From the NCBI RefSeq assembly GCF_003986935.1, contig NZ_RJZE01000016.1, positions 124,001 to 188,000 of the forward strand: a stretch of 64,000 nt of DNA, in the 5' to 3' direction. Made by a program: the position numbers and the translations under genes. Below, one piece after another: positions 54,601-62,169 of this stretch (within the stretch, counting starts at the first letter, position 1; each line of letters opens with the position of its first letter). Under the pieces are notes generated by a model, which was not told where the DNA came from, searched no databases, and saw nothing but the letters and a program-made list of their open reading frames with translations. This DNA is from Paraburkholderia kururiensis JCM 10599 = LMG 19447 (GTDB taxonomy: Bacteria; Pseudomonadota; Gammaproteobacteria; Burkholderiales; Burkholderiaceae).

Positions 54601-55229
54601 CAGAGACCCGAGTAGCGGCTCATGGCCCAGCCATGCAGACCGAAGTCGAGATATTCCTGGACGTTGGAGGGGAACAGCACCGGCAGACCGCACGCCTTGA
54701 AGATGTGCTCCGATTGATGCGCGAGCGTGGACGACTTGGCGGCGTGATCGTCGCCGGCCAGCACGAGCACGCCACCGTGGCGCGACGAGCCGGCCGAGTT
54801 GCCGTGCTTGAAGACGTCGCCGCAACGGTCCACGCCGGGGCCTTTGCCGTACCACATGGAAAACACGCCGTCGTACTTCGCGCTGGGGTACAGGTTGACC
54901 TGCTGCGAGCCCCACACCGCAGTAGCGGCAAGGTCTTCGTTGACGCCGGGCTGGAACACGATCTGGTGCGCGGCGAGATGCTGCTTTGCCTTCCAGAGCG
55001 ACTGGTCGAGACCGCCGAGTGGCGAGCCGCGATATCCGGAGATGAACCCTGCTGTATTGAGACCGGCCGTCTTGTCGCGTTCCTGCTGCAGCATCGGCAG
55101 GCGGACCAGCGCCTGGATGCCGCTCATGTACGCGCGGCCGCGTTCGAGGGTGTATTTGTCGTCGAGTGTGACGGACGTTAGCGCGGCTTCGAGCGACGCT
55201 CGCTGACCTGCGTCTAGCGGGGCATTCAT
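51639..55229 (-). CDS. Fused indolepyruvate/2-oxoacid ferredoxin oxidoreductase
   Basis: A 1196-residue single-chain 2-oxoacid:ferredoxin oxidoreductase, with alpha, beta and gamma parts fused. The N-terminal half has the IOR alpha pattern (GFISGYRGSPLGGLDQSLW, GDDHAAKSSTLAHQSEH). A TPP region with WFCSGCPHN and GIGCHYMTVWMDRST follows. The Cys clusters are CEGCGDCSVQSNC and CNKDFSCLKGFC (near residue 663 on). The gamma-type VTGVGGTGVVTIGALLG occurs in the last third. It oxidatively decarboxylates aryl or branched 2-oxoacids to acyl-CoA. The ATG at 55229 has GGAGGAG upstream; upstream in-frame codons are rejected. Confidence 0.93.
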   Translation of the reverse strand: MNAPLDAGQRASLEAALTSVTLDDKYTLERGRAYMSGIQALVRLPMLQQERDKTAGLNTAGFISGYRGSPLGGLDQSLWKAKQHLAAHQIVFQPGVNEDLAATAVWGSQQVNLYPSAKYDGVFSMWYGKGPGVDRCGDVFKHGNSAGSSRHGGVLVLAGDDHAAKSSTLAHQSEHIFKACGLPVLFPSNVQEYLDFGLHGWAMSRYSGLWVAMKCVTDVVESSASVEIDPHRVNIVLPGDFAMPEGGLNIRWPDPPLVQEARLLDYKWYAALAYVRANKLDRVEIDSPNARFGIITGGKAYLDVRQALTDLGLDDATCARIGIRLYKVGCVWPLEAQGAQAFARGLEEILVVEEKRQILEYAIKEELYNWPDAQRPRVYGKFDEKGGAGGEWSVPMGNWLLPAHYELSPAIIAKAIATRLDKFDLPAEVRARIATRIAVIEAKEKALAKPRVQVERKPWFCSGCPHNTSTNVPEGSRAMAGIGCHYMTVWMDRSTSTFSQMGGEGVAWVGQAPFTNDQHVFANLGDGTYFHSGLIAIRQAIASKANITYKILYNDAVAMTGGQPVDGVLTVPQITHQLAAEGAKKIVIVTDEPQKYEGHPGTLLAPGVTIHHRDQLDAIQRELREIAGTTILIYDQTCATEKRRRRKRGSYPDPARRVVINEAVCEGCGDCSVQSNCLSVEPLETEFGTKRQINQSTCNKDFSCLKGFCPSFVSVEGGQVRKPAVAGVKNDTMPPVPAPQTPDIAQPYGVLVTGVGGTGVVTIGALLGMAAHLENKGVTVLDVTGLAQKGGAVMSHVQIANRPDDIHATRIAMGEASLVIGCDEIVTASDECISRMQNGSTRVVLNSAATPTAEFIKNPNWRFPGSSTEADVRAAAGEDGVAVVDANHYAVALLGDAIYTNPFMLGFAWQRGWLPLTHESLVRAIELNGVQVEKNRAAFEWGRLAAHDLATVRKLAGEAAADASAAKVVTLHTPKSLDTLIERRTAFLTAYQNAAYAARYRRLVDEVRAAETTLDAGDAQMPLTEAVAKNLRKLMAYKDEYEVARLYADPAFVEKLKQNFEGDWKLNFYLAPPSFSKKDASGHLVKKQYGPWVLPAMRMLAKLRVLRGTALDPFGRTEERRTERALIGEYEALVCELLRGLNAQNRALAVELASLPDGIRGYGHVKEHNLKAVRTKWATLLAKWRAPQGGDARHAA

Positions 55230-55615
55230 TATGTGTACTCCTCCATCTACCAATCCGTTTGGATCGCCAGAACTGCTGTGCCTCGGCATCTCGTGAATGC
55301 TTCGGCCGGGGTCGCCATATTGGCGTCTTTTTCGCGATGGTAGCACTGGTGAAAACCCGCCGCAGGAAGCCAGAAATCCCGATTGCAGCGGCCTTTCGGC
55401 TGTGATTGCGGTGCGAATCGTCGAGCCCATTGTGGCCTGCGTATGACAGGCGATGTGTCCGAATGAATCGCGATGTAACGGCCTGTAAAAGCCCGCTCCG
55501 GATGGGAACCGCTCTTGAAAAGCCGGTCTAATCCCCCACCTGTGCGGACCGCGTCCTGTTCCCCCGCACGTTGTGGGGCACCTCCCGCGCAGGTAGTTCA
55601 GAAAAAGGAGTACGC
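55230..55615. other. 386-base divergent gap
   Basis: No gene is supported. It lies between the oxidoreductase start and a small exported gene and must carry promoters for both. The oxidoreductase leader contains GGAGGAG close to its ATG. Several short GC-rich complementary segments are visible but none is a recognised riboswitch. Confidence 0.4.
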
Positions 55616-55831
55616 ATGAACCATCGAAACATCCAGACCTTCCTGATGGTCTCGGCCGCATTTTTCGCCATGAGCGCGCCGCTGCGTTCGAACGCATCCA
55701 GCAACGAGGGCGGCAACAATGCGTTTGCCAATGCAACTGCCCGTATGACAACCCGCTGTGCGCCGGCTCAGGTCGGTACGCGTCGCTTTGGCGCATCCGC
55801 TCAGTCCAACGACGAGAGCGAGCAATCGTGA
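55616..55831 (+). CDS. Small exported hypothetical protein
   Basis: A 71-residue protein starting at ATG 55616, with AAAAGGAG six bases before. MNHRNIQTFLMVSAAFFAMS followed by APLRSNASS looks like a signal peptide; the mature part is Asn/Ala/Ser-rich with no motif I recognise. The strong ribosome site and a perfect downstream terminator (55947-55978) argue that it is expressed. An in-frame codon at 55571 is rejected because it lacks the ribosome site and would precede the signal peptide. Confidence 0.6.
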   Translation: MNHRNIQTFLMVSAAFFAMSAPLRSNASSNEGGNNAFANATARMTTRCAPAQVGTRRFGASAQSNDESEQS

Positions 55832-55946
55832 TGCGACGTCGCGCGCCGCTTGCCTCAACCTGAAGGCAGATAGCGAGTAGCGCGATACGGCATCGTCCGT
55901 TTTAGTGCCGCGGCCTGTCAGGACGCGGCGGTTCCAAAGGAGCAAA

Positions 55947-55978
55947 GGGCGAAGATCTGCGGATCTTCGCCCTTTTTT
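55947..55978 (+). terminator. Rho-independent terminator
   Basis: Perfect 11-base stem GGGCGAAGATC / GATCTTCGCCC with tetraloop TGCG and six T residues. It follows the small exported gene by 115 bases and precedes the convergent hpd gene. Confidence 0.9.
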
Positions 55979-56026
55979 GTGCGCGCGTTATGCCGCTACC
56001 CGGCTGTGCCGTGCGCGGCGCGACGC

Positions 56027-57124
56027 TTACGCCTTGTCTTGCACCACGCCCCGGCGAATCTGGTCGAGTTCGATCGATTCGAACAGCGCCTTGAAGTTGC
56101 CCTCGCCAAAGCCCTGATTGCCCTTGCGCTGGATGATCTCGAAGAAGATCGGGCCGATCTGGTTTTCGGTGAAGATCTGCAGCAGCAGGTCGTCCGGTGC
56201 GCCGTCCAGGAGAATCTTCCGCTTCTTCAGTTCATCGAGCGGTTCGCCATGGCCGGGAATGCGGCGATCGACCAGTTCGTAGTAAGTGGCCGGCGTGTCG
56301 AGCAGCGCGATGTTCGAGGCGCGCAGACCGTCGACGGTGCCATAGATGTCGTTGGTACCGAGCGCAATGTGCTGAATGCCCTCGCCGTGGTAGGCGTCCA
56401 GATACTCCTGGATCTGGCCTGCGGTTTCCGAACCTTCCTCGTTGATCGGGATGCGGATCTTGCCGCACGGCGACGTCATGGCCTTCGACTTCACGCCCGT
56501 CACCTTGCCCTCGATGTCGAAGTAGCGGATCTCGCGGAAGTTGAAGAGGCGCTCGTAGAACTCGGCCCATTCGCGCATGCGTCCGCGGTGCACGTTGTGG
56601 GTCAGGTGGTCGATGTAGGTGAGGCCGTGGCCGGCGGGGTTCGGGTTCGCGCCCGCAATCGGTTCGAAATCGACGTCGTAGATGCTGATGTCGCCGATGC
56701 TGCCCGGCGCCGCGCCGTTCTTGCCGCGCCAGCGGTCGACGAAGTAGATGAGCGAGTCGCCGATACCCTTGATGGCCGGAATGTTGAGTTCCATCGGGCC
56801 GGTCTTGTTGTCGAAGCCCCAGGCGCCGCGTTCCAGCGCGTGGCGGTAGGCCTTCGCGGCGTCCTGCACCCGGAAGGCGATGGCGCAGATAGACGGGCCG
56901 TGCAGGCGCGCGAAGCGTTGCGCGAACGAATCCGGCTCGGCGTTGACGATGAAGTTGATGTCGCCCTGGCGGTAGAGCGTGACGTCCTTGTGGCGGTGCC
57001 GCGCCACGGCGGTGAATCCCATGCGCTCGAACAGCTGGCCGAGCGCTTTCGGGTCGGGCGCGGTGTATTCGATGAACTCGAAGCCGTCGGTGCCGACGGG
57101 GTTCTCCCAGACGGGAACCTGCAT
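56027..57124 (-). CDS. hpd: 4-hydroxyphenylpyruvate dioxygenase
   Basis: A 365-residue non-heme Fe(II) enzyme converting 4-hydroxyphenylpyruvate to homogentisate in tyrosine degradation. The three metal ligands are visible: H173 in IDHLTHNV, H252 in GIQHIAL and E329 in GPIFFEIIQR. Both vicinal-oxygen-chelate halves are complete. It is divergent from an Lrp-family gene starting 159 bases away, which probably regulates it. The ATG at 57124 is conserved (MQVPVWENPVG), with AGGAGAG just upstream. No other tyrosine-pathway gene lies in the window. Confidence 0.97.
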   Translation of the reverse strand: MQVPVWENPVGTDGFEFIEYTAPDPKALGQLFERMGFTAVARHRHKDVTLYRQGDINFIVNAEPDSFAQRFARLHGPSICAIAFRVQDAAKAYRHALERGAWGFDNKTGPMELNIPAIKGIGDSLIYFVDRWRGKNGAAPGSIGDISIYDVDFEPIAGANPNPAGHGLTYIDHLTHNVHRGRMREWAEFYERLFNFREIRYFDIEGKVTGVKSKAMTSPCGKIRIPINEEGSETAGQIQEYLDAYHGEGIQHIALGTNDIYGTVDGLRASNIALLDTPATYYELVDRRIPGHGEPLDELKKRKILLDGAPDDLLLQIFTENQIGPIFFEIIQRKGNQGFGEGNFKALFESIELDQIRRGVVQDKA

Positions 57125-57253
57125 GTCTCTCTCCTGATTGCGGGTGCTGTTTGGCTGATGGGCCGTAGGCCGGTATGAGCGAAAAGTTTATCCGCGACGG
57201 TGAGACGAAAACTTGCGATTTGGGTTGTGAGTGAATACGATCGAGCTATTTAT

Positions 57254-57279
57254 TGCCACCCATTCCAGCTTATATGGCA
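57254..57279. promoter_or_regulatory. TGCCA-N16-TGGCA dyad upstream of the Lrp gene
   Basis: TGCCA at 57254-57258 and TGGCA at 57275-57279 are inverted over an AT-rich centre, five bases before the Lrp-type start and 130 bases upstream of hpd. It is a plausible Lrp/AsnC site and would let the regulator control itself. No binding evidence is available. Confidence 0.35.
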
Positions 57280-57283
57280 GAAA

Positions 57284-57811
57284 ATGACCAAAATCGAGAT
57301 TGATGCGATCGACCGACGGATTCTCGCCATCCTCCAGGAGAACGGGCGACTCTCGAACCAGGAGATCGCCGAGCGGGTGAACCTGTCGCCTAGCCCCTGC
57401 CTGCGGCGTATCCGCCGGCTCGAGGAAAGCGGCGTGATTCGCGGCTACGTGGCGCTGCTTGCCCCGCAGAAGCTCGGGCTCGATCTGCTTGCGTACGTGA
57501 GCGTGCGGCTGGAGAAGCGAGGCGGCCCGCTACCGTCGATGCCGGCAGCCGGCGGTCCGGGCTCACCAGCGCGCGCCGGCGCGACGCACGCGGAGCTGTT
57601 TCGCGCGGCAGTGCAGGCGTGGCCCGAAGTGGTGGCCTGCCACGCGATGACGGGCGACATGGACTACCTGCTGCGCGTACAGGTGGAAGACATGGCGCAT
57701 TTCTCGCGCTTCATGCGGGAGCAACTGCTGCATCACCCATCGGTGATCGACGTGAAGACGAGCTTTTCGCTGGAAACGTTCAAAGAGACCACAGCGTTGC
57801 CGATTCCTTGA
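57284..57811 (+). CDS. Lrp/AsnC-family transcriptional regulator
   Basis: A 175-residue regulator. Residues 1-60 are the helix-turn-helix: IDAIDRRILAILQENGRLSNQEIAERVNLSPSPCLRRIRRLEESG. The C-terminal RAM domain runs from about 80, with MTGDMDYLLRVQVEDMAHF as its conserved strand. Compared with typical 150-160-residue members it has an about 22-residue Gly/Pro/Ala-rich insertion near residues 83-105 (GGPLPSMPAAGGPGSPARAG), in a loop of the RAM domain. It is divergent from hpd and likely responds to an aromatic amino acid or product. Confidence 0.9.
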   Translation: MTKIEIDAIDRRILAILQENGRLSNQEIAERVNLSPSPCLRRIRRLEESGVIRGYVALLAPQKLGLDLLAYVSVRLEKRGGPLPSMPAAGGPGSPARAGATHAELFRAAVQAWPEVVACHAMTGDMDYLLRVQVEDMAHFSRFMREQLLHHPSVIDVKTSFSLETFKETTALPIP

Positions 57812-57894
57812 AGCGCGGCATCAAGAATGGCGACGTTCGGGGGAGGCGGCGGGGCTAAACACAATCAAGGCCACCTTAAAGCTGGCGAGGGCCA

Positions 57895-57930
57895 GAAAAG
57901 CAGAAGGGCGGCCAAGGCCGCCCTTCGTCG
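57895..57930 (-). terminator. Stem-loop, probable terminator of the GNAT gene
   Basis: GAAGGGCGGCC-AA-GGCCGCCCTTC is an 11-base inverted repeat (57903-57926). On the minus strand it is followed by TGCTTTTCTGG, a short T tract, and it lies 53 bases past the GNAT stop. On the plus strand it follows the Lrp-type gene with a weaker T run. Confidence 0.6.
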
Positions 57931-57978
57931 TTTGTCGTTGCCATCGCGACAGGCGCCATCGCGGCACCACGCGTTCGC

Positions 57979-58644
57979 TCAAGCCGCGATAGCGTGCGGC
58001 AGGATCGACTCGATGATCTTCGATGCCTGACGCGCCTGGCGCTTCAGCGCGTAATCGAATGCCGCGGCTTGTTCTTGAAGCATTTCCGCGATGATGCTCG
58101 TCTGATCCGCGGGCGGCAGCGTGAGGTAGGCGTCGGCTTCGCCGTAGGCGTACTCGATCTTCATGCCGGCCTTCTTGGCGATGTGCATCATCGTGCTGTT
58201 GCGCGACAGGCAGTGCATGTAGAGCGTGGTGACGTGGGTATTGCGGCTGCGGATGGCCGCGCGCTCGAACAAGCGCGTGCCGATGCCCTGGCCGCGCGCG
58301 CTTTCGGTCACGGACACGCCGAACTCGGCTGTGCGCTTGTCGCCTTCGGCGGGCAGGTAGGCGAGGTGGCCGACCCCCACCAGCTGCAACTGCTGGTCGA
58401 ACACGCCGAACACGGTGTCGCGCGAGAAGTCGAGCGTGCGAACGTAGTTTTCGATCACGTGGTCGGGAACGACCTGGCCGAAACGCAGGAGCCGGTCGTC
58501 TTCGCCGAGCGCGAGAAAGTGACCGAGCAACCGCTCACGGTCGATGGAGGTCAATTCCCGCACCAGCGCAGGCGCGCGACCGGCCGGCAACAGGCGATCG
58601 ACCGTTTCGATCGGCTCGTCGGTAAGGGCGGTGGGCGTGTTCAT
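57979..58644 (-). CDS. GNAT-family N-acetyltransferase
   Basis: A 221-residue GCN5-related acetyltransferase. The acetyl-CoA loop RGQGIGTRLFERA is near residue 113, after the beta-strands VFGVFDQQLQLVGVGHLAYL and FGVSVTE. The N-terminal 50 residues (TSIDRERLLGHFLALGEDDR) are a family-typical extension, and the C-terminus is a helical Gln/Ala-rich tail (LQEQAAAFDYALKRQ). The ATG at 58644 fits the leader better than an in-frame codon further upstream. Substrate unknown. It lies downstream of the TetR gene on the same strand, but 244 bases away. Confidence 0.88.
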   Translation of the reverse strand: MNTPTALTDEPIETVDRLLPAGRAPALVRELTSIDRERLLGHFLALGEDDRLLRFGQVVPDHVIENYVRTLDFSRDTVFGVFDQQLQLVGVGHLAYLPAEGDKRTAEFGVSVTESARGQGIGTRLFERAAIRSRNTHVTTLYMHCLSRNSTMMHIAKKAGMKIEYAYGEADAYLTLPPADQTSIIAEMLQEQAAAFDYALKRQARQASKIIESILPHAIAA

Positions 58645-58887
58645 GGCGGGTTCTCCTTCCTGTTCGTCAACCGCGTGATGCGGCGCGACACGAATTCTAT
58701 CGGAGAAGGGTGCCAATAACTAGGGAAAACCCCGATTCCCGGCTGAGTCCGCGCTCTAGTGCAATTTGGCGCTAATTTTAAGTGATTGTTTTTATGTGAT
58801 TTTTTGTTGATGCCGTGCGCATGACACTGTTGTGGCATGCCGACGGACAAAGCGTCGCACCCATGCTGCTTTGCAAAATCAGGCGGC

Positions 58888-59490
58888 TCAGGCGCTGATG
58901 AGACCGTGGTCGATCACTGCGACCACCTGTTCCGCGAAATCGCGATAGCCCATGCGCCCGCCCGGCTTCAGCCAGGTGAACGTCCAGTTGATCATGCCGA
59001 ACACCATCATCGTGAGCGCCGTCTGGTTTTCGCGGGTGACCCGTTCGGGATAGGCCCGCGACAGTTGCCGCGCGAACGCCGCGACCACGTCGCGCTGGCG
59101 GTTCAGGATGATTTCGCGCTGCGCATCCTCCAGATATTTGACGTCGTTGAGGAGCGCCACGTGTCGGCTATGCGACGTCTCGTACTCGGCGAGAAAGGCG
59201 CGGACCAACTCGGCGAAGGTTTCGCGCTCGTCGAGGCCGCGCCGCTGGCTTGCGCCCTCCACCTCCGCGATGATCAGCATCAGCCGCTTGGTGTAGCGGT
59301 CGAGCAGGTCGAAGAGGATGGCTTCCTTGCTCTCGTAGTAGTGGTAGAGCCGCGCCTTGGAGGTTCCGCTTGCCGCCGCGAGGTCGGCCATCGACGTGCT
59401 CGGATAGCTCGTCTGCGCGAACTTGCCGGCTGCGAGTTCGAGAATCTGATCGCGTTGAGTATCGTGATCGGGAGCGCGGGTGCGGGCCAT
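58888..59490 (-). CDS. TetR-family regulator, PaaR-like
   Basis: A 200-residue TetR repressor. The HTH spans residues about 15-60: QILELAAGKFAQTSYPSTSM and DLAAASGTSKARLYHYYESKEAILF. The ligand domain is long and Arg-rich. It follows paaE on the same strand, and the perfect palindrome in the paaA promoter is the expected target of a TetR repressor responding to phenylacetyl-CoA. The PaaR name is an inference from location; in beta-proteobacteria TetR regulators of paa genes are known. Confidence 0.85.
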   Translation of the reverse strand: MARTRAPDHDTQRDQILELAAGKFAQTSYPSTSMADLAAASGTSKARLYHYYESKEAILFDLLDRYTKRLMLIIAEVEGASQRRGLDERETFAELVRAFLAEYETSHSRHVALLNDVKYLEDAQREIILNRQRDVVAAFARQLSRAYPERVTRENQTALTMMVFGMINWTFTWLKPGGRMGYRDFAEQVVAVIDHGLISA

Positions 59491-59556
59491 GGTTGTTGTT
59501 CTGGTCGGGTTGTCTACAGCGAAGCGATCAAGCCCGGCGACGGGCGATGACGTAGC

Positions 59557-59600
59557 AAAGGCCGCTCGCGCGCCGGCGTACCGGGCGCGCGAGCGGCCTT
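59557..59600 (-). terminator. Very stable hairpin between paaE and the TetR gene
   Basis: A near-perfect 19-base inverted repeat, AAGGCCGCTCGCGCGCCGG with its complement at 59581-59600, loop CGTA and one bulged G. It lies 36 bases after the paaE stop. The following T tract on the minus strand is short (TTT), so it may attenuate rather than fully terminate transcription into the TetR gene. Confidence 0.6.
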
Positions 59601-59635
59601 AGTGTAAGCGGATCGTGCGCGGCGTTCCAGCCGCT

Positions 59636-60724
59636 CTAGCGCTCGTCGTAGCTCACCACCACGCGCTCGCTGACCGGATGGCACTGGCACGTCAGCACGA
59701 AGCCGTCGCGAATTTCCTGCTCTTCGAGCGTGTAGTTGCGGTCCATTTTCACCTCGCCTTCCAGCACCTTCGCGCGGCAAGTGCAGCAAACGCCGCCTTT
59801 GCACGCGTAGGGCAGCGCAAGCCCCGCGCGCAGGCCGACGTCGAGCAGACTTACGCCTTCGTACGGCAGACGCAGCCGGCGCGTCTTGCCGTCGAGCACG
59901 ATTTCGAGGTCGGCGGCGCGCGTGTTCTCCGTGATCTCGACGGGCGGCACACCGGCCTGGGGCAGCGGCGAGCCGAAGCGTTCCACATGGATCTTTTCCT
60001 GCGTAACGCCGGCGTCGCGCAACGCGCGCTCGGCGGCGTCCATCATCGGCGCGGGGCCGCAGATGAACGCTTCGTCGATGCTGTTCGCCGGGAGCAGCGT
60101 TTCAAGAAACGCGGCGCACTTGGCCTCGTCGAGCACGCCGTTGAAAAGCTCGACTTCCTGCAGATCGTCGGAGAGCACGTGGTAGAGCGCGAACCGGTTC
60201 ATGAACCGGTTCTTCAGGTCTTCGAGCGTCTCGGCGAACATGATCGAATCGACGCTGCGATTGCCGTAGACCAGCGCAAACGTGCTGCGCGGCTCCGCTT
60301 CGAGCGTCGTCTTGACGATGGCGAGCACCGGCGTGATGCCGGAGCCGCCGGCGAACGCCACGTATTGCTTGCCGTTCTCGGCGTTCAGATGCGTGAAGAA
60401 GCGGCCGTCGGGCGTCATCACGTCGATCGTGTGGCCGGGTTGCAGCGTGTCGAAGGCAAAGTTCGAGAAACGGCCGCCGCGCACGCGCTTGATGCCGATG
60501 CGCAATTCGCCGTCGCGATCGTAGTCGGTGACGCCGACGCAGATCGAATACGAGCGGCGCGTCTCTTCGCCGTCGATGTGGGCCTTGAGCGTGACGAATT
60601 GCCCTTGCGTGAAACGGTACGCTTCGCGCAGCTCGGGCGGCACTTCGAACGCGACTGAGACGGCGTCGGCGGTCTCGGGCCGGACTTCGCGGATGCGCAG
60701 CGGGTGAAATTCCGGGGTGGCCAT
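59636..60724 (-). CDS. paaE: Phenylacetyl-CoA epoxidase reductase subunit
   Basis: A 362-residue FAD/2Fe-2S reductase that passes electrons from NADPH to the PaaA di-iron site. The N-terminal FAD module has RSYSICVG; FAGGSGITPVLAI and VYGNRS form the NAD module; the C-terminal plant-type ferredoxin has LPYACKGGVCCTCRAKVLEG, with CxxxxCxxC and a later C in TCQCHP. The ATG at 60724 is two bases after the paaD stop, indicating tight coupling. Last gene of paaABCDE. Confidence 0.95.
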   Translation of the reverse strand: MATPEFHPLRIREVRPETADAVSVAFEVPPELREAYRFTQGQFVTLKAHIDGEETRRSYSICVGVTDYDRDGELRIGIKRVRGGRFSNFAFDTLQPGHTIDVMTPDGRFFTHLNAENGKQYVAFAGGSGITPVLAIVKTTLEAEPRSTFALVYGNRSVDSIMFAETLEDLKNRFMNRFALYHVLSDDLQEVELFNGVLDEAKCAAFLETLLPANSIDEAFICGPAPMMDAAERALRDAGVTQEKIHVERFGSPLPQAGVPPVEITENTRAADLEIVLDGKTRRLRLPYEGVSLLDVGLRAGLALPYACKGGVCCTCRAKVLEGEVKMDRNYTLEEQEIRDGFVLTCQCHPVSERVVVSYDER

Positions 60725-60726
60725 AG

Positions 60727-61311
60727 TCAATAAGGTTTGAAATAGTCGAAGGGTTCGCGGCAATCGAGGCAGCGGTACAGCGCCTTGCACGCCGTGGAGC
60801 CGAATTGCGAGAGACGCTCGGTATGCAGCGACCCGCAGTGCGGGCACGCAGGCGACGCGAGCGCAGCAGGCGGCACGAAGCGCAGCGTTTTTTCGGTGGC
60901 GGTCTTCTGACCCGCGTCTGTCGCGGCATCGCCGCCGCACTGCCCGGTGGGCGGCGCGATGCCGTACGCGCGCAGCTTTTCACGCGCTTCGGCGGTGATC
61001 CAGTCAGTGGTCCAGGCGGGCGCCAGTACGGTTTCGATCCGGCAGGGCCCAAGACCTGTGACTTCGAGCGCGTGAGCGATGTCTTCCGCGATCTGTGCCA
61101 TCGCAGGGCAGCCCGAGTACGTCGGCGTAATGACGACTTCGAGCACGCCGTCCGCGGCGCGGCGCACGTCGCGCAGAATGCCCAGTTCGCGGATCGATAC
61201 GACCGGGATCTCGGGATCCGGCACCCCTTCGAGCGCGGCCCAGGCGCGTTCGAGCATCGATTCGACGCTCGAATCGGTGCTCGCGCGGGACGTGTCTGCA
61301 GCTGTGGTCAT
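60727..61311 (-). CDS. paaD: Phenylacetyl-CoA epoxidase subunit PaaD
   Basis: A 194-residue PaaD. The MIP18/DUF59 domain has GVPDPEIPVVSIRELGIL and TPTYSGCPAM with its conserved Cys; a C-terminal zinc-ribbon-like part has CPHCGS and CLDCREPF. PaaD is needed for activity of the PaaABCE complex, probably in Fe-S maturation. The ATG at 61311 is chosen because an in-frame TTG five codons upstream has no support. It lies 46 bases after paaC and overlaps paaE closely. Confidence 0.92.
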   Translation of the reverse strand: MTTAADTSRASTDSSVESMLERAWAALEGVPDPEIPVVSIRELGILRDVRRAADGVLEVVITPTYSGCPAMAQIAEDIAHALEVTGLGPCRIETVLAPAWTTDWITAEAREKLRAYGIAPPTGQCGGDAATDAGQKTATEKTLRFVPPAALASPACPHCGSLHTERLSQFGSTACKALYRCLDCREPFDYFKPY

Positions 61312-61357
61312 TGCTGAGTTCCGCAAGTGCCTTGGTGATCGGGACGCGGGTGGACGG

Positions 61358-62161
61358 CTACCACGTCGCGCCGGGATGTTGCCGCGCGAGGCTCTGCATC
61401 TCGGCGAGCAAATAGCCCATGTGCTCGGAGTGCTCGCCGTGCTTGCCGGTGGTCACGTGCTTGACAGGCGCCGGCAGCACGAGCGTGGCTTCTTCGAGCG
61501 CGGCGCTGATGTCTTCATTCCAGGCGGCTTCGAGGTCGGCCGTTTTCGGACCGATGCCTGCCGCGGCGATCGCGTCTTCCACGGCGTCCGACGCGAACAG
61601 CTCGCGCGTGTAAGGCATCAGATAGTCGAGCGCGGCCTGGGCGCGACGATGCGATTCGGCCGTGCCGTCGCCGAACCGGATCAGCCACTCGCGCGCGTGA
61701 TGCAGGTGGTAGCGCGTTTCCTTGAGCGACTTCGCGGCGATAGCGGCGAGCACCTCGTCGGACGACGCCGTGAGCGCGGTCCAGAGATGCGCCATTAGCG
61801 TCGCATACAGGAAATTGCGCACGATCGTGACGGCGTAGTCGTTCTCCGCGTGCGCCGTGCCGGCGAGCGGGCCGTAGTGCGGCAGCTCGACGAGCGTGTA
61901 GTTGGCGAATTCGCGCTCGGCGCGGAAGTACGCGTAATCGTCTTCGGTGCGCGAGCGTCCGTTCAGCGCGGCTTCCAGCGTGGCCGCGTGCGTGTACAGC
62001 AACCGCGCCTGGCCGATGAGGTCGAGGCTCATGTTGGTGAGCGCGATGTCCTCTTCGAGCACCGGGCCGTGGCCGCACCACTCGGCGTTGCGCTGGCCGA
62101 GAATCAGCGCCGTGTCCGCGAGGCGCAGCACGTAGGTGAGGTGATCTTGCGTGGGCGTCAT
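61358..62161 (-). CDS. paaC: Phenylacetyl-CoA epoxidase structural subunit PaaC
   Basis: A 267-residue helical ferritin-like protein partnering catalytic PaaA. It includes LRLADTALILGQRNAEWCGHG and EEDIALTNMSLDLIGQARLL, and ETRYHLHHAREWLIRFGDGT further on. PaaC lacks a functional di-iron site and has a structural role. It starts at the ATG at 62161, eight bases after paaB's stop, so translation is coupled. Confidence 0.95.
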   Translation of the reverse strand: MTPTQDHLTYVLRLADTALILGQRNAEWCGHGPVLEEDIALTNMSLDLIGQARLLYTHAATLEAALNGRSRTEDDYAYFRAEREFANYTLVELPHYGPLAGTAHAENDYAVTIVRNFLYATLMAHLWTALTASSDEVLAAIAAKSLKETRYHLHHAREWLIRFGDGTAESHRRAQAALDYLMPYTRELFASDAVEDAIAAAGIGPKTADLEAAWNEDISAALEEATLVLPAPVKHVTTGKHGEHSEHMGYLLAEMQSLARQHPGATW

Positions 62162-62169
62162 GGTGCGCG

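Noticed and set aside
51624..55181. A very long open frame on the plus strand opposite the oxidoreductase gene (over 1100 codons)
   Set aside because: It is antisense to a well-supported enzyme, has the Arg/His/Val/Leu-heavy composition of high-G+C shadow frames and contains no recognisable domain.
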